A program made the position numbers and the translations under genes. DNA of 64,000 bases, from NCBI RefSeq assembly GCF_002874965.1, contig NZ_CP025624.1, positions 5,952,001 through 6,016,000 on the forward strand, written 5' to 3'. The DNA comes from Pseudomonas sp. NC02. GTDB taxonomy: Bacteria; Pseudomonadota; Gammaproteobacteria; Pseudomonadales; Pseudomonadaceae. This document shows, piece after piece, positions 42,400 to 50,570 of the stretch. The notes below the pieces were generated by a model. It was given only the letters and a program-made list of their open reading frames with translations, was not told the origin of the DNA and made no database searches. Numbering within the stretch: the stretch's first letter is position 1; each line of letters opens with the position of its first letter.

Positions 42400-42768
42400 A
42401 TGAGCGAACAGCCTTCAGACCGACGCCGTTTCCGACGCATTGCCTTCGACGCCAGGACCGAGCTCACGCAAGACGGCCGTGTCTGGCCGGTGCAATTGGT
42501 AGATTTGTCGCTCAAGGGCTTGCTGGTGCAACGGCCGCAAGAATGGCACGGCCATCGCTACGAATCGTTCGATGTGGACATTCATCTCGACGCCGAGACC
42601 GACGTGAAGATGCAGGTGCGGCTGACCCACGACGATCATGGGCAGCTCGGCTTTGTGTGCGAACACATCGACCTCGACTCCATCAGCCACCTGCGGCGGA
42701 TAATCGAGCTGAACCTGGGCGATCAGGCAGAACTGGAGCGGGAATTCGCCGCCTTGCTGGAGACCTGA
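42400..42768 (+). CDS. mapZ: PilZ-domain c-di-GMP adaptor, MapZ type
   Basis: This 122-residue single-domain PilZ protein has the c-di-GMP motif RRRFRR near residues 8-13 and DLSLKGLLV (D/NxSxxG) near 35-43. The rest is the PilZ barrel and a C-terminal helix. In P. aeruginosa the homologue PA4608 (MapZ) binds c-di-GMP and then inhibits the chemotaxis methyltransferase CheR1. Gene order (cstA, PilZ gene, radA) matches. It is divergent from cstA and about 5 kb from morA. Confidence 0.87.
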   Translation: MSEQPSDRRRFRRIAFDARTELTQDGRVWPVQLVDLSLKGLLVQRPQEWHGHRYESFDVDIHLDAETDVKMQVRLTHDDHGQLGFVCEHIDLDSISHLRRIIELNLGDQAELEREFAALLET

Positions 42769-42770
42769 AC

Positions 42771-42862
42771 ATGTGGGAGCTGGCTTGCCTGTGATGGCGG
42801 TGTGTCAGTTTGCATATCAATCAGCTGATACACCGCCATCGCGGGCAAGCCCGGCTCCCACA
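42771..42862. repeat. REP doublet between mapZ and radA
   Basis: A left unit TGTGGGAGCTGGCTTGCCTG and an inverted right unit GCGGGCAAGCCCGGCTCCCACA lie between the convergent mapZ and radA. The two units differ slightly (mixed class). Confidence 0.87.
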
Positions 42863-42883
42863 AGGGGGATGTGTGGCTGGCGA

Positions 42884-44251
42884 CTATTCGAACAGGGCAT
42901 CCAGCGCCTGCTCCAGGCGCGTTACCCCGATCACTTGCAGCCCCGGTGGCATTTCTTTCGGCGCATTGCCCTTGGGCACGATGGCGCGCTTGAAGCCATG
43001 CTTGGCCGCTTCCTTCAGGCGCTCCTGGCCGCTGGGCACCGGGCGCACTTCACCCGACAGGCCCACTTCGCCAAACACCAGCAAGTCATGGGGCAACGGC
43101 CGGTTGCGCAGGCTGGACATCACCGCCGCCATCAACGCCAGGTCAGACGCGGTTTCCAGCACCTTGACCCCGCCCACCACGTTGAGGAACACGTCCTGGT
43201 CATGGGTGGGAATGCCGCCGTGGCGGTGCAATACCGCCAGCAACATCGCCAGCCGGTTCTGGTCCAGGCCCAGGGTGACACGACGCGGGTTGGCCAAGTG
43301 GCTGTCGTCCACCAGCGCCTGGACTTCCACCAGCATCGGCCGGGTGCCTTCCCACGTTGCCATCACCACGCTGCCCGGGACTTCTTCCTGGGCACGGGTA
43401 AGAAAAATCGCTGACGGGTTGGAGACCTCTTTCAAGCCCCGGTCAGTCATGGCGAACACACCCAGCTCGTTGACTGCGCCAAAACGGTTCTTCACCGCCC
43501 GCAACAAACGCAACCGCCCATCGGACTCGCCTTCGAAATACAGCACGGTGTCGACCATGTGTTCCAGCACTCGTGGGCCGGCCAGCGCGCCTTCTTTCGT
43601 CACGTGGCCCACCAGGAAAATCGCCGTACCGCTCTGTTTCGCATAGCGCACCAGCAGCGCGGCACTTTCCCGCACCTGGGACACGCCACCCGGTGCCGAT
43701 TGCAGTTGTTCGGTGAAAATCGTCTGGATCGAATCGATCACCATCACCTTGGGCTTTTCCAGGCGCGCGGTGGCGATGATGCTTTCGATGCAGGTTTCGG
43801 TCATCACCCGCAGTTGGTCCTGAGGCAAGCCCAGGCGGCGCGCACGCATGGCCACCTGCTGCTGGGATTCTTCGCCGGTGACATACAGCGCCGGCATGCG
43901 GCTGGCGATGCTGCACAGGGTTTGCAGCAGGATCGTGGATTTACCGATGCCCGGGTCACCGCCGATCAGTACCACCGAACCATCCACCAGGCCGCCGCCC
44001 AGCACCCGGTCCAGTTCACCGGAAGCGGTGGAGAAACGCGGGATTTCTTCGACGCTGACTTCGGCCAGGGTCTTGATCTGGGTTTGTTGCCCGGTCCAGC
44101 CGGAACGGCCACTGGGGGCCACGGCGCCACCACTTTCGATCATGGTTTCGGTCAGGGTGTTCCACGCACCGCATTCCGTGCACTGGCCGGCCCACTTGGG
44201 AAAGGTCGCGCCGCACTCCGTGCAGCCATACATGCGCTTGGCCTTTGCCAT
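42884..44251 (-). CDS. radA: DNA repair protein RadA
   Basis: This 455-residue RecA-like branch-migration helicase has an N-terminal zinc finger (CTECGATFPKWAGQCTECG), Walker A GGDPGIGKSTILLQ, the RadA-specific VKNRFGAVNELG and a C-terminal Lon-like, non-proteolytic domain. The protein helps process recombination intermediates. It lies 35 bases downstream of the ankyrin gene on the same strand. Confidence 0.96.
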   Translation of the reverse strand: MAKAKRMYGCTECGATFPKWAGQCTECGAWNTLTETMIESGGAVAPSGRSGWTGQQTQIKTLAEVSVEEIPRFSTASGELDRVLGGGLVDGSVVLIGGDPGIGKSTILLQTLCSIASRMPALYVTGEESQQQVAMRARRLGLPQDQLRVMTETCIESIIATARLEKPKVMVIDSIQTIFTEQLQSAPGGVSQVRESAALLVRYAKQSGTAIFLVGHVTKEGALAGPRVLEHMVDTVLYFEGESDGRLRLLRAVKNRFGAVNELGVFAMTDRGLKEVSNPSAIFLTRAQEEVPGSVVMATWEGTRPMLVEVQALVDDSHLANPRRVTLGLDQNRLAMLLAVLHRHGGIPTHDQDVFLNVVGGVKVLETASDLALMAAVMSSLRNRPLPHDLLVFGEVGLSGEVRPVPSGQERLKEAAKHGFKRAIVPKGNAPKEMPPGLQVIGVTRLEQALDALFE

Positions 44252-44286
44252 TTGAGAACCTCCAACCGAAAAACCGCGATGATAGC

Positions 44287-44826
44287 TCAGCGCGGCGCCG
44301 GGGTACGGATTTCACCGCTGGCCAAACGTGAAGCGCTGTTACCGATCGGGTCTTCGGCATTCAGATCGGCGCCCTTGGCTTTCAGTTCATCCAGCAGTTC
44401 CACGCGCTTGAACAGCCCGGCATACATGGCCGCCGTTTGTCCGGCGCCGTTGCGCTGGTCGGGGTTGCAGTCGGTGGCGAGCAGGCGCTGGGCGATTTTC
44501 AGCTCACCCTTGAAGATCGCGCCCATCAAGGCGGTGTTGCCGCGTTTGTCCTGCACGCAGGCATCGGCGCCGGCGGCGAGCAATCGGTCCACGTAGGCAC
44601 TTTCACCGTGATAGGCGGCGAGAATCAGCGCCGTGTAGCCTTTTTCATCCTGGGTGTTCAGCGAATAGCCGGATTCGATGAAGGTGTTGAGCATTTCCAC
44701 GTCGCCACGGCGGGCGGCGTCGAAGTAGTAATCCTGCAGTTGTGCCTTAAGCGCGGCCGGGGCAGCTTGTTCGGCCAATACGCTGAACGACAAACACGCA
44801 AGGACAGCGCCTATAAAGATTCGCAT
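44287..44826 (-). CDS. ankB: Periplasmic ankyrin-repeat protein (AnkB-like)
   Basis: This 179-residue protein has a signal peptide (MRIFIGAVLACLSFSVLA) and about four ankyrin repeats, e.g. NTQDEKGYTALILAAYHGE and DKRGNTALMGAIFKGE. In P. aeruginosa ankB lies directly downstream of katB and supports full KatB activity in peroxide resistance. The same order and strand occur here: katB, REP hairpin, this gene, then radA. The start follows a weak GAGAATT. Confidence 0.85.
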   Translation of the reverse strand: MRIFIGAVLACLSFSVLAEQAAPAALKAQLQDYYFDAARRGDVEMLNTFIESGYSLNTQDEKGYTALILAAYHGESAYVDRLLAAGADACVQDKRGNTALMGAIFKGELKIAQRLLATDCNPDQRNGAGQTAAMYAGLFKRVELLDELKAKGADLNAEDPIGNSASRLASGEIRTPAPR

Positions 44827-44849
44827 GGCAAATTCTCAATGATGTGCCA

Positions 44850-44906
44850 CCTGTAGGAGCCGGCTTGCCGGCGATGGCGTACTTGTGGCAAGCCGGCTCC
44901 TACAGG
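44850..44906. repeat. Perfect 20-bp inverted repeat between katB and ankB
   Basis: Two 20-base arms (CCTGTAGGAGCCGGCTTGCC and its complement) pair exactly around a 17-base loop, in the 92-base gap. It is a REP-class hairpin with a stem strong enough to stop 3' exonucleases. Confidence 0.9.
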
Positions 44907-44918
44907 GAGCGTGGGCGG

Positions 44919-46460
44919 TTAGTCGGTCAGCTTTTCGGCCAGTGCCTTGACGCGGGCCAGGTCGCCCTTGGCCACTTTGGTCACGCCGGTGCCGTACTCC
45001 GGATCCGCCTTGTAGAGGAACGACAGGATGATGTGCTTGCTCTCGTCATCGGTGGTGGCCAGGGAGCCGCCGAAGTTGTCGATCAAGTCCTGACGCTCTT
45101 TCTTGTTGAACGAACGGTACAGGTCGCCGGCCTGCTTGAAGTTCTGCTCACGCTGGATCTTCGCTTGCTGGGTACTGCCCGACAGGGCCGACTGGCTGTA
45201 CCGCGCGGTTTGCGGCTCTTCCCGTGGCAGCAGGCGGCTTGGCTGGTAGTTCACGCCAGTGGTGGTCTTGCCGAAATTCATCGCGCCGTCCTGGTTACCG
45301 TTGTTGACGGTCACCCGGGGTGCGTTGATCGGCAGTTGCAGGGCGTTTGGCCCCAGGCGGTACATTTGCGTATCGGCATAGGAGAACACCCGGCCTTGCA
45401 GCAGGCGGTCTTCCGACGGCTCGATGCCCGGCACCAGGTTGGCCGGCGCCATGGCGACTTGCTCGGTTTCCTGGAAGACGTTGGCGGGGTTGCGGTTCAG
45501 CACCATCTGCCCGACTTTGCGCTCCGGTACGTCCGGCCAGATCTTGGTGGCGTCCAGTGGGTCGAAATCAAACTTGGCCAGGTCTTCCGGTTTCAGCACT
45601 TGCACATACAGGTCCCACTTGGGGAAGTCTCCCTTATTGATGTGCGTGACCAAATCATTGGTCATATGGCTGTAGTCACGGCCCTGTACTTCAGTCACTT
45701 GTTTAGGATCGAGGTTCTTGATGCCTTGCAGGCTCTTCCAGTGGAACTTGACGTAGTGCACTTCGCCCTTGGCGTTAATCAACTTGTAGGCATGTACACC
45801 GTTACCGTCCATTTCCCGGTAACTGGCTGGAGTACCGGAGTCCGAGTACAACTCGGTCAACGTACGAGTGGACTCCGGAACATGGGAAAAGAAGTCAAAG
45901 CGACGGGAATCATCGTCCAGGTTAGTGCGCGGATCTGGTTTAAAGGCGTGAACCATGTCCGGAAACTTGATCGCATCGCGAATAAAAAACGTCGGGAAGT
46001 TATTACCGACCAGGTCCCAATTACCTTCGGCGGTGTAGAACTTGGTGGCGAAGCCGCGCGGGTCACGCAGGGTTTCCGGCGAATGGTTGCCGTGAACGAC
46101 CGCAGAGAAGCGCACAAATACCGGCGTGGCTTCGCCGGCGGCAAACACCTTGGCCTTGGTCAGGTCGCTGAGGTTATCGGTGACGGTGAAAGTACCGTGA
46201 GCGCCGGTGCCACGGGCGTGCACAACGCGCTCCGGAATACGCTCGCGATCAAAGCGCTGCAACTTCTGGATCAGTTGCACGTCTTGCAACAGGACCGGGC
46301 CATTCGCACCGGCGGTTTGCGAGTTCTGATTGTCACCGACCGCCGCGCCATTATCGCGCGTGAGGTTGGCGGCGTGTACGGACAGCGAAAGAAGACTGGC
46401 GCTCACTGCAAACAGCACCTGTCGCGCAGAAATAGGCCCGCGGCTAATAGGGTTTTTCAT
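44919..46460 (-). CDS. katB: Periplasmic catalase KatB
   Basis: This 513-residue small-subunit haem catalase has a cleavable signal (ISARQVLFAVSASLLSLSVHA) that sends it to the periplasm. Active-site parts are RVVHARGTGAHGTF (distal His), VGNNFPTFFIRDAIKFPD (Asn) and FSYADTQMYRLGPN (haem-ligand Tyr). KatB is the peroxide-induced catalase of pseudomonads. A hairpin in the leader pairs the AGAGG ribosome site with an upstream copy. I see no complete OxyR site in the upstream 200 bases. Confidence 0.94.
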   Translation of the reverse strand: MKNPISRGPISARQVLFAVSASLLSLSVHAANLTRDNGAAVGDNQNSQTAGANGPVLLQDVQLIQKLQRFDRERIPERVVHARGTGAHGTFTVTDNLSDLTKAKVFAAGEATPVFVRFSAVVHGNHSPETLRDPRGFATKFYTAEGNWDLVGNNFPTFFIRDAIKFPDMVHAFKPDPRTNLDDDSRRFDFFSHVPESTRTLTELYSDSGTPASYREMDGNGVHAYKLINAKGEVHYVKFHWKSLQGIKNLDPKQVTEVQGRDYSHMTNDLVTHINKGDFPKWDLYVQVLKPEDLAKFDFDPLDATKIWPDVPERKVGQMVLNRNPANVFQETEQVAMAPANLVPGIEPSEDRLLQGRVFSYADTQMYRLGPNALQLPINAPRVTVNNGNQDGAMNFGKTTTGVNYQPSRLLPREEPQTARYSQSALSGSTQQAKIQREQNFKQAGDLYRSFNKKERQDLIDNFGGSLATTDDESKHIILSFLYKADPEYGTGVTKVAKGDLARVKALAEKLTD

Positions 46461-46468
46461 CGAGGTAT

Positions 46469-46511
46469 CCTCTGGTTTTTTTAGTGCACATTGAGTTGTG
46501 CTTGCCAGAGG
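46469..46511 (-). promoter_or_regulatory. Candidate ribosome-site hairpin in the katB leader
   Basis: On the minus strand CCTCTGG (46511-46505) and CCAGAGG (46475-46469) pair over seven bases. The second arm holds the katB Shine-Dalgarno sequence, eight bases before the ATG. A smaller stem (GCACA/TGTGC) lies inside the loop. Confidence 0.5.
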
Positions 46512-46746
46512 CTAGTGACCCGCGAGTCAGAAGATAAATAGAAAAGCCGTACCACCCCGATAAAGAAAATAGTGTGGTAACCCACTGAAATAGCGGGTAT
46601 TCCGCGCGCGATTGGTGGCACTTTGCAAACTATTTGCGATTTAATGTGTCGATAAAAACGGACACTGTTAGCAGTTGTGTCGAGCAAGCCTCGCCACACT
46701 GTCTTACACTGGCTTCTACCTCCTCATCTGTAACAAGGAATAACCT

Positions 46747-47163
46747 ATGGGCGTGTTAAGTGAGTTCAAGGCCTTCGCGGTCAAAGGTAATGTGGTCGAC
46801 ATGGCGGTCGGTATTATCATCGGCGCCGCCTTCGGCAAAATTGTTTCATCCTTTGTAGGCGACGTGGTGATGCCACCTATCGGCCTGTTGATCGGGGGTG
46901 TCGACTTCGGCGACCTGGCCGTAACGCTTAAAGCCGCCCAGGGCGATGCGCCTGCCGTCGTACTGGCGTACGGCAAGTTCATCCAGAGCGTGATCGACTT
47001 TGTGATCGTTGCGTTTGCGATCTTCATGGGCGTGAAGGCCATCAACCGCCTGAAGCGTGAAGAGGCCGTGGCACCTAGCCTGCCGCCGGTCCCGACCAAG
47101 GAAGAAGTGCTGCTGGGGGAGATCCGCGATCTGCTCAAGGCACAGAACAGCAAGCCCGAGTAA
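46747..47163 (+). CDS. mscL: Large-conductance mechanosensitive channel MscL
   Basis: This 138-residue protein has TM1 with the conserved [20 protein letters not shown] (pore Gly/Ala), a periplasmic loop, TM2 ([18 protein letters not shown]) and a C-terminal charged helix. It forms a pentameric channel that releases solutes on osmotic downshock. It is divergent from katB and convergent with fpr. Confidence 0.96.
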   Translation: MGVLSEFKAFAVKGNVVDMAVGIIIGAAFGKIVSSFVGDVVMPPIGLLIGGVDFGDLAVTLKAAQGDAPAVVLAYGKFIQSVIDFVIVAFAIFMGVKAINRLKREEAVAPSLPPVPTKEEVLLGEIRDLLKAQNSKPE

Positions 47164-47177
47164 GCTCGGCAAAAAGT

Positions 47178-47206
47178 AAAGGCGCCTGCAGGGCGCCTTT
47201 GTTTTA
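47178..47206. terminator. Bidirectional terminator between mscL and fpr
   Basis: AAAGGCGCC and GGCGCCTTT form a 9-bp stem with a five-base loop. T-runs follow on the plus strand (GTTTT) and, after a gap, on the minus strand, so it can serve both convergent genes. Confidence 0.8.
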
Positions 47207-47980
47207 CCAGTAGTTTTCTACCGCGACCTGCCCCGGACGGCGGGTCAGGCTCAGTTGCATGTCGCGCTGTTTCAGCAACTGACGCGTGTCGTCGATCATC
47301 TGCGGATTGCCGCAAATCATCACCCTGGAATGCTCGGGGGTCAGCTCGATGCCTGCGGCGCGCTCCAATTCGCCGTTCTCGATCAGGGTGGTAATCCGAC
47401 CGTTCAGCGCGCCCGGATGTTGCTCGCGGGTGACAATGGGAATGTAGGTGAGCTTGTGGGCGTATTCTGCCAGGTACTCACGTTCGCCCAGTTCATGGAT
47501 CAACGACTGGTAAGCCAGCTCCCTTGCTTCGCGGGCACTATAGACGAGGATAATCCGCTCGAATTTCTCCCACACTTCGAAGTCCTGCAGGATCGAGAGA
47601 AACGGCGCAATACCGGTCCCGGTGCCCAGCAGCCACAGATCGCGACCATCCACAAACCGGTCCAGGGTCAAAAAGCCCGTGGCCTGGCGCTCCACCAGCA
47701 AGGTATCGCCCTCGCGCAGGCGGCTCAGCTCACTGGTGAACTCACCGCCCGGCACCACGATGGAAAAGAAGTCCAGGTATTCATCAAAGGGCGAGGACAC
47801 CACCGAATAAGCACGCCACACAATGCTGCCATCGGCCTTGGTCACCCCAAGACGCACGAATTGTCCGGCGCGAAAACGAAAACCAGGGTCTCGGGTAGTA
47901 CGCAGGGTAAACAGGCTGGGAGTCAGCGATTTCACGTCGAGCAGGGTCTGGCGGGTGTATTTTTCAGCACTGGCCGTCAT
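47204..47980 (-). CDS. fpr: Ferredoxin-NADP reductase
   Basis: This 258-residue FAD enzyme has RAYSVVSSPFDE (FAD binding), GTGTGIAPFLSILQDF (NADP binding) and the C-terminal VENYW. It moves electrons between NADPH and ferredoxin or flavodoxin, often in oxidative-stress defence. The start at 47980 (MTASAEKYTRQT) fits the family length. The neighbours (mscL, LuxR solo, rlmG) match the P. putida fpr locus as I recall it. Two Fpr paralogues usually exist; I do not decide which this is. Confidence 0.92.
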   Translation of the reverse strand: MTASAEKYTRQTLLDVKSLTPSLFTLRTTRDPGFRFRAGQFVRLGVTKADGSIVWRAYSVVSSPFDEYLDFFSIVVPGGEFTSELSRLREGDTLLVERQATGFLTLDRFVDGRDLWLLGTGTGIAPFLSILQDFEVWEKFERIILVYSAREARELAYQSLIHELGEREYLAEYAHKLTYIPIVTREQHPGALNGRITTLIENGELERAAGIELTPEHSRVMICGNPQMIDDTRQLLKQRDMQLSLTRRPGQVAVENYW

Positions 47981-48215
47981 GGGAAACTCCATTTGCAGAG
48001 GCCCCTAGTGTCCCCCAAAGCGCCGCCTGGAAACACCGATGGTTTGTGCTGGCATTGCCGCTGCCCATTGTGGCAACCGCTGGGCGGTACTAAATATTTG
48101 GCTATTAGTCGCCTTCCAACAAGCCATTAGATGAGGGAGTGTAACTAAATACTAACAAGGCGCATTTAGAGCAAGTTCTTAAAACTAATGGAAAAAAATC
48201 TTATCGAACGCCTGA

Positions 48216-48238
48216 AACCTGTACACCGTAGCCAGGTT
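48216..48238. promoter_or_regulatory. Dyad AACCTG-N11-CAGGTT upstream of the LuxR solo
   Basis: A perfect 6-bp inverted repeat, 23 bases long, lies 148 bases before the LuxR-type gene. It resembles lux boxes (ACCTG...CAGGT) but is one base wider than the 20-base standard. Confidence 0.45.
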
Positions 48239-48295
48239 GTACAAATGTTATTGGCCTAACGCCCGCTTGAACATAACCAAATTTTTATTTCGAGC

Positions 48296-48313
48296 TGTAG
48301 CCGTTGTCCTACA
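48296..48313. promoter_or_regulatory. Dyad TGTAG-N8-CTACA upstream of the LuxR solo
   Basis: A perfect 5-bp inverted repeat lies 73 bases before the ATG, in an AT-rich 400-base gap that holds no gene. It could be an operator overlapping the promoter. Confidence 0.4.
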
Positions 48314-48385
48314 CTATTTTTTCACGTTGTAACCGGGGGCCTTGGAAGTACCCCATGTAAAAACCGTTCGCATGGAGAGTTACCG

Positions 48386-49096
48386 ATGGTCAACTGGCAC
48401 AACACTCGCCTGCCCAAACTCGAAGGGGAAAGCGAAATAACCAGTATGTACGAAGCTGCCCTCAACCTTACCTACGAGCTTGGCTTCCAATACTGCGCAT
48501 TCACCCTTAGTTCCCATCTACCCAACAACCAAACGAAAACTATCAACCTCAACAACTATTCCAATGAATGGAATACGCTGTACAGACAAGAGCACTACTT
48601 TGATCTCGACCCTGTGGTTGCGCATTGCAAACGCTCGGTTCTACCGATCGTATGGGACGAGAAAACCTTTTCTTCGGTACCGGACTTATGGACCCATGCC
48701 CAGTCCAACGGACTGAATTTCGGATGGACCCAATCGGTTCATGACTTCCAGGGTGTTTTCAGCATGTTGAGCCTGGGGCGTGCCACCGGCCCAGTGGGCC
48801 CTGAAGAACTCTATGAAAAAGCCGGGCAAGTGCTCTGGATTTGCCACGCCATGCACGCGGTGGTGGCCAAAAAATACGCAGACAATCCCAGCCCGCAAGC
48901 GCCCAGCAAATTGACCCCGCGGGAAACCGAAATCCTGCAATGGTCGGCCTTGGGCAAGACCGCCTCGGACATCGCCACCATCCTGTGCCTGTCCGAACGC
49001 ACGGTCGGCTTCCATATCAGCAGTGCGATGAAGAAACTGGGGGTCAGTAACAAGATTGCCGCAGTGATCACGGCAGTCAAATGCGGGCTGTTTTAA
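48386..49096 (+). CDS. ppoR: LuxR-type quorum-sensing regulator (PpoR-like solo)
   Basis: This 236-residue protein has an autoinducer-binding domain (residues about 20-170) with the conserved Trp, Tyr, Asp-Pro and Trp of acyl-homoserine-lactone receptors (NEWNTLYRQ, FDLDPVV, PIVWDE). The C-terminal HTH (LTPRETEILQWSALGKTASD, SERTVGFHISSAMKKLGV) is intact. No luxI-type synthase is nearby, so it is a solo. Neighbours fpr and rlmG match P. putida ppoR, which is known to bind 3-oxo-C6-HSL. Its upstream 400 bases are AT-richer than the surroundings. GGAGAG sets the start. Confidence 0.8.
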   Translation: MVNWHNTRLPKLEGESEITSMYEAALNLTYELGFQYCAFTLSSHLPNNQTKTINLNNYSNEWNTLYRQEHYFDLDPVVAHCKRSVLPIVWDEKTFSSVPDLWTHAQSNGLNFGWTQSVHDFQGVFSMLSLGRATGPVGPEELYEKAGQVLWICHAMHAVVAKKYADNPSPQAPSKLTPRETEILQWSALGKTASDIATILCLSERTVGFHISSAMKKLGVSNKIAAVITAVKCGLF

Positions 49097-49224
49097 ACAC
49101 CGCATGTAATCCAGGGGAAAAAAACGTAACATTTGCGGCCAGTTCCGGGTGATGACGCGAGCCCCTGATGCGCCTCGCGTCGCCGCTCACCCCGATGGTT
49201 CGCTTACCCAGAGTCTCACCCGCC

Positions 49225-50349
49225 ATGCCCCTGCTCGACAGCCCCTTTGCCCAACTCGACCTGATCCGTCAGCCAGAACAGCACAACGACCCGCTGCAAG
49301 CGTTTGATGCAGCCGATGAGTATTTGCTCAGCTACCTGGCGGAACAACAGCTGACGACGGCGACCCGCGTACTCGTGCTCAACGACAGTTTCGGCGCGCT
49401 GGCGGCCAGCCTCGAAGGGCATGTGCGGGTCACCTCCAGTGGTGACTCGTTCCTCGGCGCCCTGGGCCTGGAGAAAAACCTGGCGCGCAACGGCAAGGCT
49501 TTCGACGCGGTAACGTTCCTGCCCGCCAGCCAGACACCTGCCGGGCCGTTCGACCGCGTACTGATCCGCGTGCCGAAAACCCTGGCCCTGCTCGAAGAAC
49601 AATTGATTCGCCTGCAAGGTCAACTGGCACCCGGCGCCGAAGTGATTGCCGGGGCGATGGTCAAGCACCTGCCACGGGCTGCCGGCGAACTGCTGGAGCG
49701 CTACATCGGCCCGATGCACGCCTCACTGGCGGTAAAAAAGGCCCGACTGCTGATCGCCACCCTGGCCGATCGGCCACACGCCGTATCGCCCTACCCTACG
49801 CGCTACAGCCTGGAAACCCCGGCCATCGAACTGCTCAACCACGCCAACGTGTTCTGCCGCGAAGGCCTGGACATCGGCACCCGGGCCTTCCTGCCGCACC
49901 TGCCACAAAACCTGGGCGGCGCCCGCGTAGCCGACCTGGGTTGCGGTAATGGCGTCCTGGCGATTGCCAGCGCGCTGCAAAACCCCGAGGCGCAGTACAC
50001 GCTGGTCGACGAGTCTTATATGGCGGTGCAATCGGCGGCCGAGAACTGGCGCGCGGCGCTGGGCGAACGTGACGTGCTGATTCGCCCCGGCGACGGCCTG
50101 GCCGATCAGGAGCCGCAATCACTGGATGTGGTGCTGTGCAACCCGCCATTCCACCAGCAGCAAGTGGTGGGAGACTTCCTCGCCTGGCGCATGTTCCAGC
50201 AAGCGCGGGAAGCGTTGGTGGTGGGCGGCGCCCTGTACATCGTCGGCAACCGTCACTTGGGTTATCACACCAAGTTGGCGCGGTTGTTCCGTGGCGTCGA
50301 GCAAGTGGCGACCACGCCGAAGTTCGTGGTCCTCAAGGCGCGCAAATAA
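49225..50349 (+). CDS. rlmG: 23S rRNA (guanine1835-N2)-methyltransferase RlmG
   Basis: This 374-residue protein has two methyltransferase-like halves. The active C-terminal half has the SAM motif VADLGCGNGVLAIAS and the catalytic NPPF (LCNPPFHQQQ), typical of RlmG/RsmC N2-guanine methylases. The N-terminal half is degenerate and binds RNA. Length fits RlmG (about 375) better than RsmC (about 340). The start at 49225 (MPLLDSPFAQLDLIRQP) is the family start; the open frame to 49168 is upstream sequence. Confidence 0.88.
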   Translation: MPLLDSPFAQLDLIRQPEQHNDPLQAFDAADEYLLSYLAEQQLTTATRVLVLNDSFGALAASLEGHVRVTSSGDSFLGALGLEKNLARNGKAFDAVTFLPASQTPAGPFDRVLIRVPKTLALLEEQLIRLQGQLAPGAEVIAGAMVKHLPRAAGELLERYIGPMHASLAVKKARLLIATLADRPHAVSPYPTRYSLETPAIELLNHANVFCREGLDIGTRAFLPHLPQNLGGARVADLGCGNGVLAIASALQNPEAQYTLVDESYMAVQSAAENWRAALGERDVLIRPGDGLADQEPQSLDVVLCNPPFHQQQVVGDFLAWRMFQQAREALVVGGALYIVGNRHLGYHTKLARLFRGVEQVATTPKFVVLKARK

Positions 50350-50372
50350 AAAAGCCCTCCATGAAGGAGGGC
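50347..50372 (-). terminator. Terminator of the cio operon (minus strand)
   Basis: GCCCTCC and GGAGGGC pair around five bases; on the minus strand a T6 run follows. It lies 19 bases after the DUF2474 stop and overlaps the convergent rlmG stop. Confidence 0.85.
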
Positions 50373-50390
50373 AATAGTTACAACGGGATG

Positions 50391-50558
50391 TCAGTGGGTG
50401 GTCAGGCCCGCGGCATTCATGAACATGCGCATCAGGCTGGCCACTACGAACAGGGCCAGGACGCTGCCGGTCCAGATCATCGCCAGCCAGCCCAGGCGCT
50501 GCCAGAGCGGCTTTTTCTCGGCCTGTTCGATGTCGTGCAACGAAGGTTTGCCGGACAT
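50391..50558 (-). CDS. DUF2474 family small membrane protein of the cio operon
   Basis: This 55-residue protein starts MSGKPSLHDIEQAEKKPLWQ and has one strong membrane helix (LGWLAMIWTGSVLALFVVAS). AGGAGG lies eight bases before the ATG. It begins 12 bases after the cioB stop, in the same direction, so it is part of the cioAB operon. DUF2474 genes accompany cytochrome bd-type oxidases, and the small size and helix resemble CydX, which stabilises cytochrome bd; that role is inference here. The gene is too short for most gene finders. Confidence 0.85.
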   Translation of the reverse strand: MSGKPSLHDIEQAEKKPLWQRLGWLAMIWTGSVLALFVVASLMRMFMNAAGLTTH

Positions 50559-50570
50559 GAGTCAATCCTC

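Noticed and set aside
46560..46660. Possible OxyR site upstream of katB
   Set aside because: Only one partial half-site (ATAGTTTGCAA on the minus strand) is seen; the required four-part spacing with CTAT is missing.
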